Shown here piece by piece: positions 44,101 through 52,145 of a stretch of 64,000 nt of DNA; within the stretch, counting starts at the first letter, position 1; every line of letters starts with the position of its first letter. The notes under the pieces are model-generated. The model made no database searches, had not been told where the DNA came from, and saw only the letters and a list, made by a program, of their open reading frames with translations. This DNA is from Neisseria perflava (lineage in GTDB: Bacteria > Pseudomonadota > Gammaproteobacteria > Burkholderiales > Neisseriaceae). The position numbers and the translations under genes were made by a program. The DNA lies in NCBI RefSeq assembly GCF_024170405.1, contig NZ_JALJYC010000014.1, positions 4,259 to 68,258 on the forward strand, read 5' to 3'.

Positions 44101-45539
44101 TCAACTTGACCGAGTCTAACGTCACAACGGGTGAGGGCGATGACACGATTACGGTAGGTTCATCCGTAGCCAGTTCAACCCTCAGCACCGGCGATGGTAA
44201 TGATACGGTAACAGTTGGTTCAGCAATCAGCGGTACCAGTAACATTGATTTAGGTAATGGTACGAATATCCTGACAGCTACCAGCATTAGCGGTACCAGC
44301 AATAGTTCCGGTGTGGTTATTAGTTCAGGAACTGATGACGATACGATTACGATTAGCGGTGCAGTAACTAATGTGACTGTTTCTACTTCAGACGGCGCAG
44401 ATGTAATGACGGTTAGAAGCTCGCTCAATTATGCCAATATTTCCATGGGTGCCGATGATGATACCCTGAGTATTGGCAGTATCGGTACGGAAGCCGTGAT
44501 TGATATGGGTACGGGTAATGATACGATAACCATTTCCGGTAACGTTGCAGTTGGTAACTATTCAACGGCAACCATTACAACCGGGGAGGGTAACGATACC
44601 GTTACCATTAGCGGCGCAGTCGGCACGACTTCTTCGAACATATCCATCAGTACCGGAACGGGCGATGATATTGTGACCATCACCAAAACGGTAACTGCAA
44701 CGACGATTGATACCGGCACGGGTAACGATACGGTTAGCCTTGGTTCAACCAATTCGACTCATACGATTAATAGCACGGTGTCAACAGGCGACGGCGATGA
44801 TGTGGTAACGATTGCTGGTGTGTTCTATGGTGGCAATACCAGCGATTTGGCGAGTGTTTTGACTACAGGTAGCGGCAACGATACCATTACCTTTACCTAT
44901 GATGTAGGTTGGAACAATACGCGCTTGGCTTATGTGGATGCGGGTGATGGCGACGATACCATGACCATCGTCCGTAACCTTGCCAACCTAAGTACTGTTA
45001 ACATGGGTAGCGGTGACGATACCCTGACTATTGGTAACTGGACCCACGGTTCGGTTTATATGGGTGATGGTGACGATACGCTGACGGTTGTTTACGTTGC
45101 CAAAACCGCAACAATTAGCTTGGGCGATGGTGATGATAGTTTGTATGTCACCACCAGTGTGCCGCAAAGCGGTGCAGTGGTTAATGGTGGTGATGGTACG
45201 GATACCTTGTATCTGTCTGCTTCAGGTCAGAATCTAACACTTGCGTATATCAGCGATTTTGAAGAAATTGACTTGACCGGCACAGGCAACAATACCTTGA
45301 GCGGTGTCAACGAAACAACGCTTGCTAATACCACAGGCTCTGTTACTCTTGATAATGGCACTACGGTAACTGGCTTGTTTGTTACCGGCGATAGCGGCGA
45401 TAAGGTTGATTTGTCAGTAGTGAATGCAACGGGTACGTCGGTGGCGTATAACGGCGAGACCTACTACGCTTATACCGTTGGCAGCTATACCGTGTATATC
45501 GACCAGGATATTGTCAATACCAGCGGCGGGGTGTTCTAA
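40971..45539 (+). CDS. Adhesin main body: Ig-like and RTX-like repeats
   Basis: An open frame of 1,522 codons that really continues the gene starting at 40622; its own first ~30 codons are the wrong frame of that gene. After the hinge LAALAGGIAALAAASG come about four Ig-like repeats with the core DSEGNTVTATATVASDGTY, a second Ig-like pair (43 kb boundary), then about 650 residues of Gly-Asn-Asp beta-roll repeats (GNGNDTVTV, GDGDDTLTV). No signal peptide and no beta-barrel anchor; the end is VYIDQDIVNTSGGVF. Expected to be a surface or secreted biofilm adhesin exported by type I secretion; no transporter lies here. Confidence 0.8.
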   Translation: MTLSACWRKKCLPVKHWAERKPLPWQRRCGALIRGGWLGLAALAGGIAALAAASGENGSHKTNTNDTSVGAVDSVAATPDVNTDSVAITGSTTDVAAGTTVTLTLTDSEGNTVTATATVASDGTYAVTAGTESLTDGEITIDSETTDNNGNTVTDTDTVEIDQVAGATDTTFVDVDGYTDSVTGSTTDVAAGSTVTVTLTDSEGNTVTATTAVASDGTYSVTVDTSSLVDGSVTLDTQTTDNNGNTVTDVDETSLDNITDAIDVNASVADYTVGTVTVDGSTTGVSSGATVTVTIADTDGNTVTATAMVDAGGTYTVEVDVTGLESWDDLTASVSVTGVNSTVSASDTVSYVDTVLTEAYTSSDSVGYQITGQTTGVSEGATVTVVLTDSEGNTVTATATVTSTGSYSVSSVVDVSSLAGGDLTATTTATDSDGNTLTDTDEVAVVTQIISIVISDDEDSDVTALYSTLAAKGTTVSYLADGSGEYTGDVADGGASYIDNDGTDASTSGTLSNDNTPTVTVTLENALESDETLTIVITDSDGNTVDTITISSDGTAKNSAGNSVSVTVGTDSDGYTAYTFTNSLSDDTTYTYAATVSSTSTLTTDTESADITLDTEVSLDITGGNVSGSTLTLTGTTDANATVFIVYTDSTGATVTVSTTASSTGSFTLTLSNWSWKTSLDMTIYAVDPAGNTLSLNMIDNITGGTISDSTTIAYTDGETGTDEGYNDTTPTTGVTNQTTDSSLGYATSDADDVIIIRGSVYGSSTVGTSSIATYAGNDSVFIGGYVSGTGSAAMNTIDLGEGSDTLGIGSYVCATVIDTGDGSDDVEIGTYVNASTISLGNANDTLTIGANVSNSTIDAGNGNDTVTIATNITGNSSVNLGSGDDILTVGGNVTGSSSLYVTITAGAGNDTVSISGNANYTSISAGDGNDTVSVGGNMVYSTINSGNGNDNVTVSGNVTGVSSIYAGEGNDTVTVGGSVNGTTTIDLGNGENTLTVGSFVQGSTTTSVVVTSGAGDDTMIFGSTVRYTNISAGDGDNSISVDVNLTESNVTTGEGDDTITVGSSVASSTLSTGDGNDTVTVGSAISGTSNIDLGNGTNILTATSISGTSNSSGVVISSGTDDDTITISGAVTNVTVSTSDGADVMTVRSSLNYANISMGADDDTLSIGSIGTEAVIDMGTGNDTITISGNVAVGNYSTATITTGEGNDTVTISGAVGTTSSNISISTGTGDDIVTITKTVTATTIDTGTGNDTVSLGSTNSTHTINSTVSTGDGDDVVTIAGVFYGGNTSDLASVLTTGSGNDTITFTYDVGWNNTRLAYVDAGDGDDTMTIVRNLANLSTVNMGSGDDTLTIGNWTHGSVYMGDGDDTLTVVYVAKTATISLGDGDDSLYVTTSVPQSGAVVNGGDGTDTLYLSASGQNLTLAYISDFEEIDLTGTGNNTLSGVNETTLANTTGSVTLDNGTTVTGLFVTGDSGDKVDLSVVNATGTSVAYNGETYYAYTVGSYTVYIDQDIVNTSGGVF
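41081..41090 (+). other. Probable +1 frameshift site in adhesin
   Basis: Dropping one base (for instance the T at 41087 in GTTGGGTCTG) restores LVGLAALAGG and joins the two open frames. The total span, 4,918 bases, is one more than a multiple of three. No homopolymer longer than three G is present. Confidence 0.6.
41218..42330 (+). repeat. Four tandem Ig-like repeats, ~285 bp each
   Basis: Repeat units begin near 41218, 41506, 41789 and 42065. Each has GSTT-x2-V-x2-G-T-V-T, a D-x-EGNTVTAT strand and an ASDGTY-type turn. Copies are similar but not identical. Confidence 0.8.
43230..45190 (+). repeat. RTX-like Gly-Asp nonapeptide repeats
   Basis: Dozens of G-x-G-x-D-T/D motifs spaced about 20-27 residues apart with alternating serine/threonine-rich strands, consistent with calcium-binding beta-rolls. 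Each turn looks like S-x-I-x-x-G-x-GNDTVTVGG. Confidence 0.8.
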
Positions 45540-45600
45540 GCCGTGCTTTGCGGGCAGTATTTTCCGCGAGTAGGCTAATGTAAGCCACGCCAACAAGCAA

Positions 45601-45630
45601 CGCCATAAGGGGGAACCTTATGGCGTTTTT
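45601..45630 (+). terminator. Intrinsic terminator of the adhesin gene
   Basis: CGCCATAAGG-GGGAA-CCTTATGGCG-TTTTT. Confidence 0.9.
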
Positions 45631-45640
45631 ATTGGGCAAA

Positions 45641-45670
45641 AAGGCCGTCTGAAACATTCAGACGGCCTTA
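45641..45670. terminator. DUS pair after adhesin
   Basis: AAGGCCGTCTGAA-ACA-TTCAGACGGCCTT. Confidence 0.7.
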
Positions 45671-45701
45671 TGATGTCATTACGCATTACTTTATGAAAAT
45701 G

Positions 45702-45729
45702 AAAAACGCCTTCTTTAAGAAGGCGTTTT
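45702..45729 (-). terminator. Intrinsic terminator of pyrG
   Basis: AAAACGCCTTCTT-AAGAAGGCGTTTT perfect palindrome, 13 bases past the pyrG stop. Confidence 0.85.
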
Positions 45730-45741
45730 GCTTAACAGCGT

Positions 45742-47370
45742 TTAGGCTTTTTTATTGCTCAACGCGGCTTTGACAAAGGCAGTAAACAGCGGATGGCCTT
45801 TGCGCGGGTTGGAGGTAAATTCCGGATGGAACTGGCAGGCGAAAAACCACGGGTGGTTCGGCAGCTCGATGGTTTCTACCAAACGCTCGCGACCGGCAGA
45901 TACGCCGCCGATGACCAAACCGGCTGCTTCCAGCTGCGGCAGGAAGTTGTTGTTGACCTCGTAGCGGTGGCGGTGGCGCTCGCGGATGTGTTCGCTGCCG
46001 TAGATTTTGGCGGCGAGGCTGCCCGGTTTGAGCTCGACATCTTGCGCACCCAGACGCATGGTGCCGCCCAAATCGGCGTTGGCGTCGCGGGTTTCCACGC
46101 TGCCGTCGGCGGTTTGCCATTCGTCAATCAGGGCGATGACCGGATATTTGGTTTTCAGGTCAAACTCGGTAGAAGTTGCGCCTTCCATACCGGCCACGTC
46201 GCGGGCGTATTCAATCAGCGCGATTTGCATGCCCAGGCAGATACCCAGATATGGAACATTGTTTTCGCGCGCATAGCGCACGGCGGCGATTTTGCCTTCC
46301 ACGCCGCGCACGCCGAAGCCGCCCGGCACCAAGATCGCGTCAAAACCTTTCAGCTTGTCGGTACCTTCGGTTTCCAGCGATTCGCTGTCGATATAGGTAA
46401 TCTGCACATCGGTTTCGGTGTGGATACCGGCGTGTTTCAGCGCCTCGGTCAGCGATTTGTAAGACTCGGTCAGATCGACATATTTGCCGACCATAGCGAT
46501 TTTGGCAGTATGTTTCGGATTTTTAATCGCGTAAACGATTTTTTTCCATTCGGTCAAATCGGCTTGCTGCACGTTCAACTGCAACTGCTCGGTAATAATG
46601 CTGTCGATACCTTGGTTGTGCAGCATTTCGGGAATTTCGTAAATGCTGTCGGCATCGTAGCTGCCGACCACGGCGCGCTCTTCCACGTTACAGAAAAGGG
46701 CGATTTTGCGGCGCTCGTCTTCCGGCAGAATGCGATCCATGCGGCAGATTAAAATGTCCGGCTGGATACCGATACTGCGCATTTCTTTCACGGAATGCTG
46801 GGTCGGCTTGGTTTTGATTTCGCCTGCCGCAGCGATATAGGGTACATAGCTCAAATGGGCAAACAAAGTATTGCTGCGACCCAGCTGGCTGCGCATTTGG
46901 CGGATGGCTTCCAAAAACGGCAGCGATTCGATGTCGCCGATGGTGCCGCCGATTTCTACAATCGCCACATCGAAACCTGCCGCGCCTTCGTGAATGCGGC
47001 GTTTGATTTCGTCGGTAATATGCGGAATCACCTGCACCGTGCCGCCCAAATAATCGCCGCGACGCTCTTTGGCAATTACGTTTTCATACACTTGACCGGC
47101 GGAGAAGCTGTTGCGGCGGTTCATGGTGGCGTGGATAAAGCGCTCGTAGTGACCCAAATCCAAATCGGTTTCCGCGCCGTCGTCGGTAACGAACACCTCG
47201 CCGTGTTGGAACGGGCTCATGGTACCCGGATCGACGTTGATATACGGATCGAGCTTGAGCATGGTCACATTCAGGCCGCGCGATTCGAGTATGGTGGCAA
47301 TAGAAGCGGCGGCGATACCTTTACCCAATGAAGATACGACGCCGCCGGTTACGAAAATAAATTTAGTCAT
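45742..47370 (-). CDS. pyrG: CTP synthase
   Basis: 542 residues. The synthetase P-loop VVSSLGKGIAAASIA and KLDPYINVDPGTMSPFQHGEVFVTDDGAE lead, followed by a class I glutaminase with LGICLGMQ (nucleophile cysteine) and FACQFHPEF. It makes CTP from UTP, ATP and glutamine. In many bacteria kdsA and eno follow; here fadD lies upstream beyond a repeat. Confidence 0.97.
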   Translation of the reverse strand: MTKFIFVTGGVVSSLGKGIAAASIATILESRGLNVTMLKLDPYINVDPGTMSPFQHGEVFVTDDGAETDLDLGHYERFIHATMNRRNSFSAGQVYENVIAKERRGDYLGGTVQVIPHITDEIKRRIHEGAAGFDVAIVEIGGTIGDIESLPFLEAIRQMRSQLGRSNTLFAHLSYVPYIAAAGEIKTKPTQHSVKEMRSIGIQPDILICRMDRILPEDERRKIALFCNVEERAVVGSYDADSIYEIPEMLHNQGIDSIITEQLQLNVQQADLTEWKKIVYAIKNPKHTAKIAMVGKYVDLTESYKSLTEALKHAGIHTETDVQITYIDSESLETEGTDKLKGFDAILVPGGFGVRGVEGKIAAVRYARENNVPYLGICLGMQIALIEYARDVAGMEGATSTEFDLKTKYPVIALIDEWQTADGSVETRDANADLGGTMRLGAQDVELKPGSLAAKIYGSEHIRERHRHRYEVNNNFLPQLEAAGLVIGGVSAGRERLVETIELPNHPWFFACQFHPEFTSNPRKGHPLFTAFVKAALSNKKA

Positions 47371-47436
47371 GATGTGCTACCCATGTTGGAATACGTGATT
47401 TTACCTTGAAGCGGCTGGGCTGGCAAACGGCAATCG

Positions 47437-47597
47437 GGGGCGCTGTTGACATCTCATCACGCGACATTTCTTCGGTAAAAAACGCGCCTGCTGCGTTGCA
47501 ACTGATCGCAAGGTGTCCAACCTTGCTGCGCGTTGCGCCTTGCATCCGTGCTTTTTTACTCGAAAATTTGTTTCGCGGATGAAATGCCAACAGCCCC
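47437..47597 (+). repeat. MITE-like repeat, copy 3
   Basis: About 161 bases upstream of pyrG, ends GGGGCGCTGTTGACATCTCA and inverted CTGGGGCTGTTGGCATTTCA. Internal GCAAGG-TGTCCAA-CCTTGC hairpin as in copy 1. It is the most diverged copy and, like the others, lies in + orientation. Confidence 0.8.
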
Positions 47598-47608
47598 AGT
47601 GAAATGAA

Positions 47609-47647
47609 AAGGCCGTCTGAAAAATGCTTGTTTTTCAGACGGCCTTT
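47609..47647. terminator. DUS-pair terminator of fadD
   Basis: AAGGCCGTCTGAAAAA-TGCTTG-TTTTTCAGACGGCCTTTG. Confidence 0.8.
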
Positions 47648-47658
47648 GTGTGTCTAAG

Positions 47659-49341
47659 CTATTTGCTTTTGACCTCGTTGCGCAATTCGCGACGCAGGAT
47701 TTTGCCGACGTTGGATTTGGGCAACTCGTCGCGGAATTCGATGTCTTTGGGCACTTTGTAGCCGGTCAGCTCGGTGCGGCAGAAGGCGGTGAGCTCTTCG
47801 GCGGTCAGCGACGGGTCTTTTTTGACGACGAAGACTTTGAGCGCTTCGCCGGTTTTTTCGTTGGGTACGCCGATACAGGCGACTTCCAGCACTTTGTCGT
47901 TGTGGGCGATGACTTCTTCGATTTCGTTGGGATAGACGTTGAAGCCGGAGACGACGATCAGGTCTTTTTTGCGGTCAACCAGTTTGAAGAAGCCTTGCGC
48001 GTCCATCACGGCGATGTCGCCGGTTTCCAGCCAGTCGTTTTTGTCGATGGCTTTGGCGGTGTCTTCGGGGCGGTTCCAGTAGCCTTTCATCACTTGCGGG
48101 CCGCGTACCCACATTTCGCCGGCTTCGCCCTGCGCGACTTCTTTTCCGTCGGCATCGCGCAGCTCGACTTCGGTGGAGGGGACGGGCAGGCCGATGCCCC
48201 GGCTGTATGTGTCGGTAGATAAGGGGTTGCAGCAGACGCCGGGGCTGGCTTCGGTGAGGCCGTAGGCTTCGATGATGGATGTGCCGGTAATGGCTTTCCA
48301 GCGTTCGGCCACGGCTTTTTGCGTGGCCATGCCGCCGCCGAGGGTGAGTTTCAAATGGGAGAAATCGACTTGGGCGAAATCGGGGCGGTTGGCAAGGGCG
48401 TTAAACAGGGTGTTGACGCCGGCGAAAATGCTGATTTTTTCTTTTTTCAGCTTGTTCACAAAGCCTTTCATGTCGCGCGGGTTGGTAATCAGCAGCAGCT
48501 TGGAACCTATGCTGGTGAAAATCATGACGTTGATGGTGAGCGCGAAAATATGGTAGAGCGGCAGGGCGGCGACCACGGTTTCTTCGCCGGGTTTGAGCAG
48601 GTTTTTAATCCATTCTTCGCCTTGCATCATGTTGGCGCAGATGTTGCCGTGGCTTAACACGGCGCCTTTGGCCACGCCGGTGGTGCCGCCGGTGTATTGC
48701 AGGAGGGCGGTGTCGTCGCGGCTGAGGGCGACGGGGTTGAAGCGGTGCGCTGCGCCTTGTTTCAAGGCTGTCTGAAAGGTAACAGTATCGGCAATGCGGT
48801 ATTCGGGTACCATTTTTTTGACTTTGCGGATGACAAAGTCCGTCAGGCGGCCTTTGACTGCGCCGAACATTTCGCCGATGGAGGCGGTGATGACGTGTTT
48901 GATGTCGGTGCGCGGGAGCACCATTTCCAGCGTGTTGGCGAAGTTTTCCAAGACGATGATGGTGGTTGCTCCGCTGTCTTTAAGCTGGTGTTCCAGCTCG
49001 CGGGGGGTGTAGAGCGGGTTGGTGTTGACCGCAACCATACCGGCTTGCAGTATGCCGAAAAGGGCAATGGGGTATTGCAACACGTTGGGCAGCATGATGG
49101 CAATGCACTCGCCGCGCGGCAGTTTTAAGATGTTTTGCAGGTAGGAGGCAAAATCGGTGGCGAGCTTGGCGGTTTCGGCGTAGGTCAGCTCTTTGCCCAT
49201 GTTTTCAAACGCGGGCTTGTCGGCGAATTTCTGTACGCTTTGGGCGAAAACGTCGTTGATGGATTGGTAGCGGGTCAGGTCGATTTCGTGGGTAACGCCC
49301 GCGTCGTAGCTTTGCAGCCAGGGTTTTTCCAGAGTGGACAT
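47659..49341 (-). CDS. fadD: Long-chain fatty acid-CoA ligase
   Basis: 560 residues. AMP-binding motif QYTGGTTGVAKGAVLSHGN, GYGLTEASPG-type motif (EAYGLTEASPGVC), GDIAVMDAQGFFKLVDRKKDLIVVSGFNVYP and the catalytic lysine in SNVGKILRREL are complete. It activates exogenous fatty acids at the inner membrane for phospholipid use or oxidation. Length and motifs fit FadD well. Confidence 0.93.
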   Translation of the reverse strand: MSTLEKPWLQSYDAGVTHEIDLTRYQSINDVFAQSVQKFADKPAFENMGKELTYAETAKLATDFASYLQNILKLPRGECIAIMLPNVLQYPIALFGILQAGMVAVNTNPLYTPRELEHQLKDSGATTIIVLENFANTLEMVLPRTDIKHVITASIGEMFGAVKGRLTDFVIRKVKKMVPEYRIADTVTFQTALKQGAAHRFNPVALSRDDTALLQYTGGTTGVAKGAVLSHGNICANMMQGEEWIKNLLKPGEETVVAALPLYHIFALTINVMIFTSIGSKLLLITNPRDMKGFVNKLKKEKISIFAGVNTLFNALANRPDFAQVDFSHLKLTLGGGMATQKAVAERWKAITGTSIIEAYGLTEASPGVCCNPLSTDTYSRGIGLPVPSTEVELRDADGKEVAQGEAGEMWVRGPQVMKGYWNRPEDTAKAIDKNDWLETGDIAVMDAQGFFKLVDRKKDLIVVSGFNVYPNEIEEVIAHNDKVLEVACIGVPNEKTGEALKVFVVKKDPSLTAEELTAFCRTELTGYKVPKDIEFRDELPKSNVGKILRRELRNEVKSK

Positions 49342-49443
49342 AATATCAAATTCAGATGGTTGGGTTTGGATATTCTTGAGGATTATAACAGAGTGTTGTA
49401 AAGACGCTGTAATAGGGTGTTGCTTATTGCGGGTATGCCAAAG

Positions 49444-49482
49444 CAGGCCGTCTGAAAATCAGAAGATTTTTCAGACGGCCTG
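49444..49482. terminator. DUS-pair terminator of the phosphatase operon
   Basis: CAGGCCGTCTGAAAATC-AGA-AGATTTTTCAGACGGCCTG. Confidence 0.8.
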
Positions 49483-49489
49483 TTGCCGT

Positions 49490-49954
49490 TTAAACCAATT
49501 CTAGCTTTTTCAATAAGGCGGCGCTGCCGGCATTGACCAAGCGGTAGGTTTCTTCAAAATCGCCGGTGTACCACGGATCGGGAACATGCTTGTAACCGCT
49601 CTCGGGAATCAAATCGGTCAGCTTGAAGATTTTGTCGGGGTGTTTGCCGAATAGTTTTTCTAAATCTTTCAGGTTGTTATCATCCATCGCAATAATGAAG
49701 TCATAGTCGTCGATGTCGGTTTTTTTGACCTTGCTGCTGGTAAACCCGAGCGGGCGGATACAGTGTGCGGATAAGACTTTGCGTGTGCCTTGGTGCATGT
49801 TTTCGCCGTCGTGCCAGCCGGATGTGCCTGAGCTGGCGACTTGGATGCGGTCGCCGACGCCGGCTTGGTTGGCGCGGTGGCGCAACACGAATTCCGCCAT
49901 CGGCGAGCGGCAGATGTTGCCGAGGCAGACAAACAAAACATGGTAGGTTTTCAT
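49490..49954 (-). CDS. Low-molecular-weight protein-tyrosine phosphatase
   Basis: 154 residues from MKTYHVLFVCLGNICRSPMAE. The P-loop C-x5-R is CLGNICR and the general acid lies in VPDPWYTGDFEET. In bacteria such enzymes often oppose tyrosine autokinases of polysaccharide export, but no kinase is present here. ATG 49954 begins the conserved part; the TTG 18 bases upstream does not. Four bases separate it from the end of the upstream unknown gene, so the two form an operon. Confidence 0.92.
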   Translation of the reverse strand: MKTYHVLFVCLGNICRSPMAEFVLRHRANQAGVGDRIQVASSGTSGWHDGENMHQGTRKVLSAHCIRPLGFTSSKVKKTDIDDYDFIIAMDDNNLKDLEKLFGKHPDKIFKLTDLIPESGYKHVPDPWYTGDFEETYRLVNAGSAALLKKLELV

Positions 49955-49958
49955 GGGC

Positions 49959-51065
49959 TTATCTTTCTTCAAGAGGGCTGAAAAACGGATTGAGGCCGTC
50001 TGATTTCAAGGCTTGCGCATAAGTTGGCAGCTCGGCGTTTTCGGGCAGGACGTCGCGTAGCAGGTAAATATGTTCGACGCGGCATTCGGCCATCAAATCC
50101 AAGAAATTCTGCTGCACCGTGCCGACGTGGTCGGTAGGGGAGAAAGTCCAAGTAAAAATCTGCGGTGCGAGTTCAAACGCGCTGTCGGTGGCGTTGAAAC
50201 CGAACAGGATTTTGCCGCCCTGTTGCGCGGCGGCCACCACGCCCACGCGCGGACTTTGCAGGCGGATGGCGCGGATGGCGTTGGTGGAGAAAACGTCCAT
50301 CGCCATGCGCTGGCGGGTGTGGCTGCCTTCGGTCAGCGCGTGTAGTGGTGTGGCAGGGGAGAGCGGGTTGACAAATAAGGTAACGCCCGCAGCAGACAGC
50401 GCTTCCTGCCACACCTGCATCAGCGGCAAACCGGCTTTTTGCAGGTTTTGATTGAGCGCCGTGCGGATTTCGGCGTTTCCATAACCGAGCGCGAATACGA
50501 CATGCACGGATTGGCCGTCGGGCAGGTTTAATTCAGACGGCGTAAACTGCGCGGCAAAATCGGCCGCAGCCTGAGCGTTTTGTTTGGCTTGAAACCACTC
50601 GCCTGCTTTAATGCTGCTGACGGTGGTGGAAGGCAGCAAAAACGGCAGCCATGTTGCCCGATTCAAGGGGCGCAAATGTGGGTGCTGTTCCAAGCAGGCC
50701 GATAATGCGGCGGCTGGTACGGGTAGCGGCAGATTCTGCGCCTGATTACAACCGGCTACCAATACCAGCGGCATGGCAAACCATTGTACTTCATCATCGT
50801 TTTCCGCCGATAATACGCTGTCGAGATGGTTTAGCAGAACGCGGTAGCTGTCGGCGTCCGCCGCCATGCTCATGGCGACCGACAAGCCGAGGTAATGGTT
50901 TTGCTGCAACATGCCGCGAATCTCGGTTTGCAGCGATTCGGCAGCCAGTTTGCGCTGGGCAGGGGAGGTGCTGTGCGCCAAGCTGGAGGCGTTGAGCAGC
51001 AGGGTGTTTTTGACCGGCGTTTCGGGATAGGGGCGGGTATCGGGTAAGATGAATGTGGTGTTCAT
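49959..51065 (-). CDS. Conserved protein of unknown function
   Basis: 368 residues, no membrane segment or signal peptide. I do not recognise it. It is Leu/Ala-rich, starts MNTTFILPDTRPYPETP, and contains a possible nucleotide- or sugar-binding-like HVVFALGYGNAEI but no clear motif. The frame is long and its codon use matches neighbours. Immediately followed (4 bases) by the tyrosine phosphatase gene, hence likely co-expressed. Confidence 0.7.
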   Translation of the reverse strand: MNTTFILPDTRPYPETPVKNTLLLNASSLAHSTSPAQRKLAAESLQTEIRGMLQQNHYLGLSVAMSMAADADSYRVLLNHLDSVLSAENDDEVQWFAMPLVLVAGCNQAQNLPLPVPAAALSACLEQHPHLRPLNRATWLPFLLPSTTVSSIKAGEWFQAKQNAQAAADFAAQFTPSELNLPDGQSVHVVFALGYGNAEIRTALNQNLQKAGLPLMQVWQEALSAAGVTLFVNPLSPATPLHALTEGSHTRQRMAMDVFSTNAIRAIRLQSPRVGVVAAAQQGGKILFGFNATDSAFELAPQIFTWTFSPTDHVGTVQQNFLDLMAECRVEHIYLLRDVLPENAELPTYAQALKSDGLNPFFSPLEER

Positions 51066-51183
51066 TAGGCTGCCTGCGGCGGTTATTGTTATCGGCTAAG
51101 GTTATCACAATAAATGGGTCGGCGGGTAGGGTACGGCGGCAAAGATTCTTTGGGCGTAAAGGAGCGGGGGCGGACAGACGAAA

Positions 51184-51209
51184 AAAAGCACCGGAAATCC
51201 GGTGCTTTT
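51184..51209 (-). terminator. Terminator of the tRNA-Val/tRNA-Asp unit
   Basis: AAAAGCACCGGA-AA-TCCGGTGCTTTT, seven bases past tRNA-Asp on the minus strand, then a run of T. Confidence 0.9.
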
Positions 51210-51215
51210 AAGAAG

Positions 51216-51292
51216 TGGCGCGGCGGACGGGGCTCGAACCCGCGACCCCCGGCGTGACAGGCCGGTACTCTAACCAACTGAGCTACCACCGC
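51216..51292 (-). tRNA. tRNA-Asp (anticodon GTC)
   Basis: 77 bases. Acceptor GCGGTGG pairs with CCGCCGC (one G-U), the anticodon loop CTGTCAC gives GTC, the T-loop is TTCGAGC, and CCA is encoded. Confidence 0.96.
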
Positions 51293-51326
51293 GCAATGCT
51301 GTTCAACCAAACAATAAAAGGAAACT

Positions 51327-51402
51327 TGGTGGGTGATGACGGAGTCGAACCGCCGACATTCTGCTTGTAAGGCAGACGCTCTACCAACTGAGCTAATCAC
51401 CC
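51327..51402 (-). tRNA. tRNA-Val (anticodon TAC)
   Basis: 76 bases. Acceptor GGGTGAT/ATCACCC, anticodon loop CTTACAA gives TAC, T-loop TTCGACT, CCA encoded. 34 bases upstream of tRNA-Asp, so both are probably one transcript. Confidence 0.96.
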
Positions 51403-51492
51403 TGAGAAGTCGAAATTAAACCAAAGAACGGCGCTGTATGCAAGTCATTTTTGCATATGCGGGTTTATCATTTTGAAATATCATAAAAATAA

Positions 51493-51532
51493 TTTCAGAC
51501 GGCCTGTCGGTAAAAGGCAGGCCGTCTGAAAA
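51493..51532. terminator. DUS-pair terminator of ribA
   Basis: TTTCAGACGGCCTG and CAGGCCGTCTGAAA arms with a loop of 11 bases. Confidence 0.8.
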
Positions 51533-51551
51533 ACAAATAGTGGGTTTGCCT

Positions 51552-52145
51552 TTAATCTTCAAACAGCATATGCCCCATTTTGTCTGCTTTGGTGTGCAGA
51601 TAACGCTCGTTTTCCGCATTCTCGCCCACTTGCAGCGCAATCCGTTGCACCACATTAATCCCGGCGGCTTGCAAAGTCTCGACTTTTGCCGGATTGTTGG
51701 TCAGCAGTTTGACGGCATGAACGCCCAAGTATTCGTAGATTTGCTGCGCCAGCGTGAAATCGCGCGCATCGACCGGCAAACCCAGTTGCAGATTGGCCTC
51801 GACAGTATCCAAACCCTGATCCTGCAAATGATAGGCACGGATTTTGTTAATCAGGCCGATACCGCGCCCCTCTTGGCGCAGATAGACAATCACGCCGCGC
51901 CCTTCGGCTTGAACCGCTTGCATGGCCGCTTTCAACTGCGAGCCACAATCGCATTTTTGCGAAAACAACGCATCGCCGGTCAGACACTCGGAATGTACGC
52001 GTGACAAAACCGGCAGGCCGTCTGAAACTTCGCCCATCACCAGTGCGACATGTTCTTGTCCGCTCTCTTCTTCAAAACCATGCATGGTAAACACGCCCCA
52101 TTCGGTCGGCAGGCGGCAGGAAGCGATAAATTTTAATTTATTCAT
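51552..52145 (-). CDS. ribA: GTP cyclohydrolase II
   Basis: 197 residues. The zinc cysteines are in HSECLTGDALFSQKCDCG, the active-site YLRQEGRGIGL follows, and LLTNNPAKVETL is the GTP-binding end. It opens the guanine ring to start riboflavin synthesis. Stand-alone form, not fused to RibB. Its start overlaps the end of the GAF-like gene by eight bases, so the two are translationally linked. Confidence 0.96.
   Translation of the reverse strand: MNKLKFIASCRLPTEWGVFTMHGFEEESGQEHVALVMGEVSDGLPVLSRVHSECLTGDALFSQKCDCGSQLKAAMQAVQAEGRGVIVYLRQEGRGIGLINKIRAYHLQDQGLDTVEANLQLGLPVDARDFTLAQQIYEYLGVHAVKLLTNNPAKVETLQAAGINVVQRIALQVGENAENERYLHTKADKMGHMLFED

Noticed and set aside
41218..45190. Possible CRISPR array because of regular repeats
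   Set aside because: The repeats are translated, imperfect and of protein-domain length; there are no identical short repeats with unique spacers.
45793..46752. Long 319-codon open frame opposite pyrG
   Set aside because: Antisense shadow of the strongly conserved CTP synthase gene.
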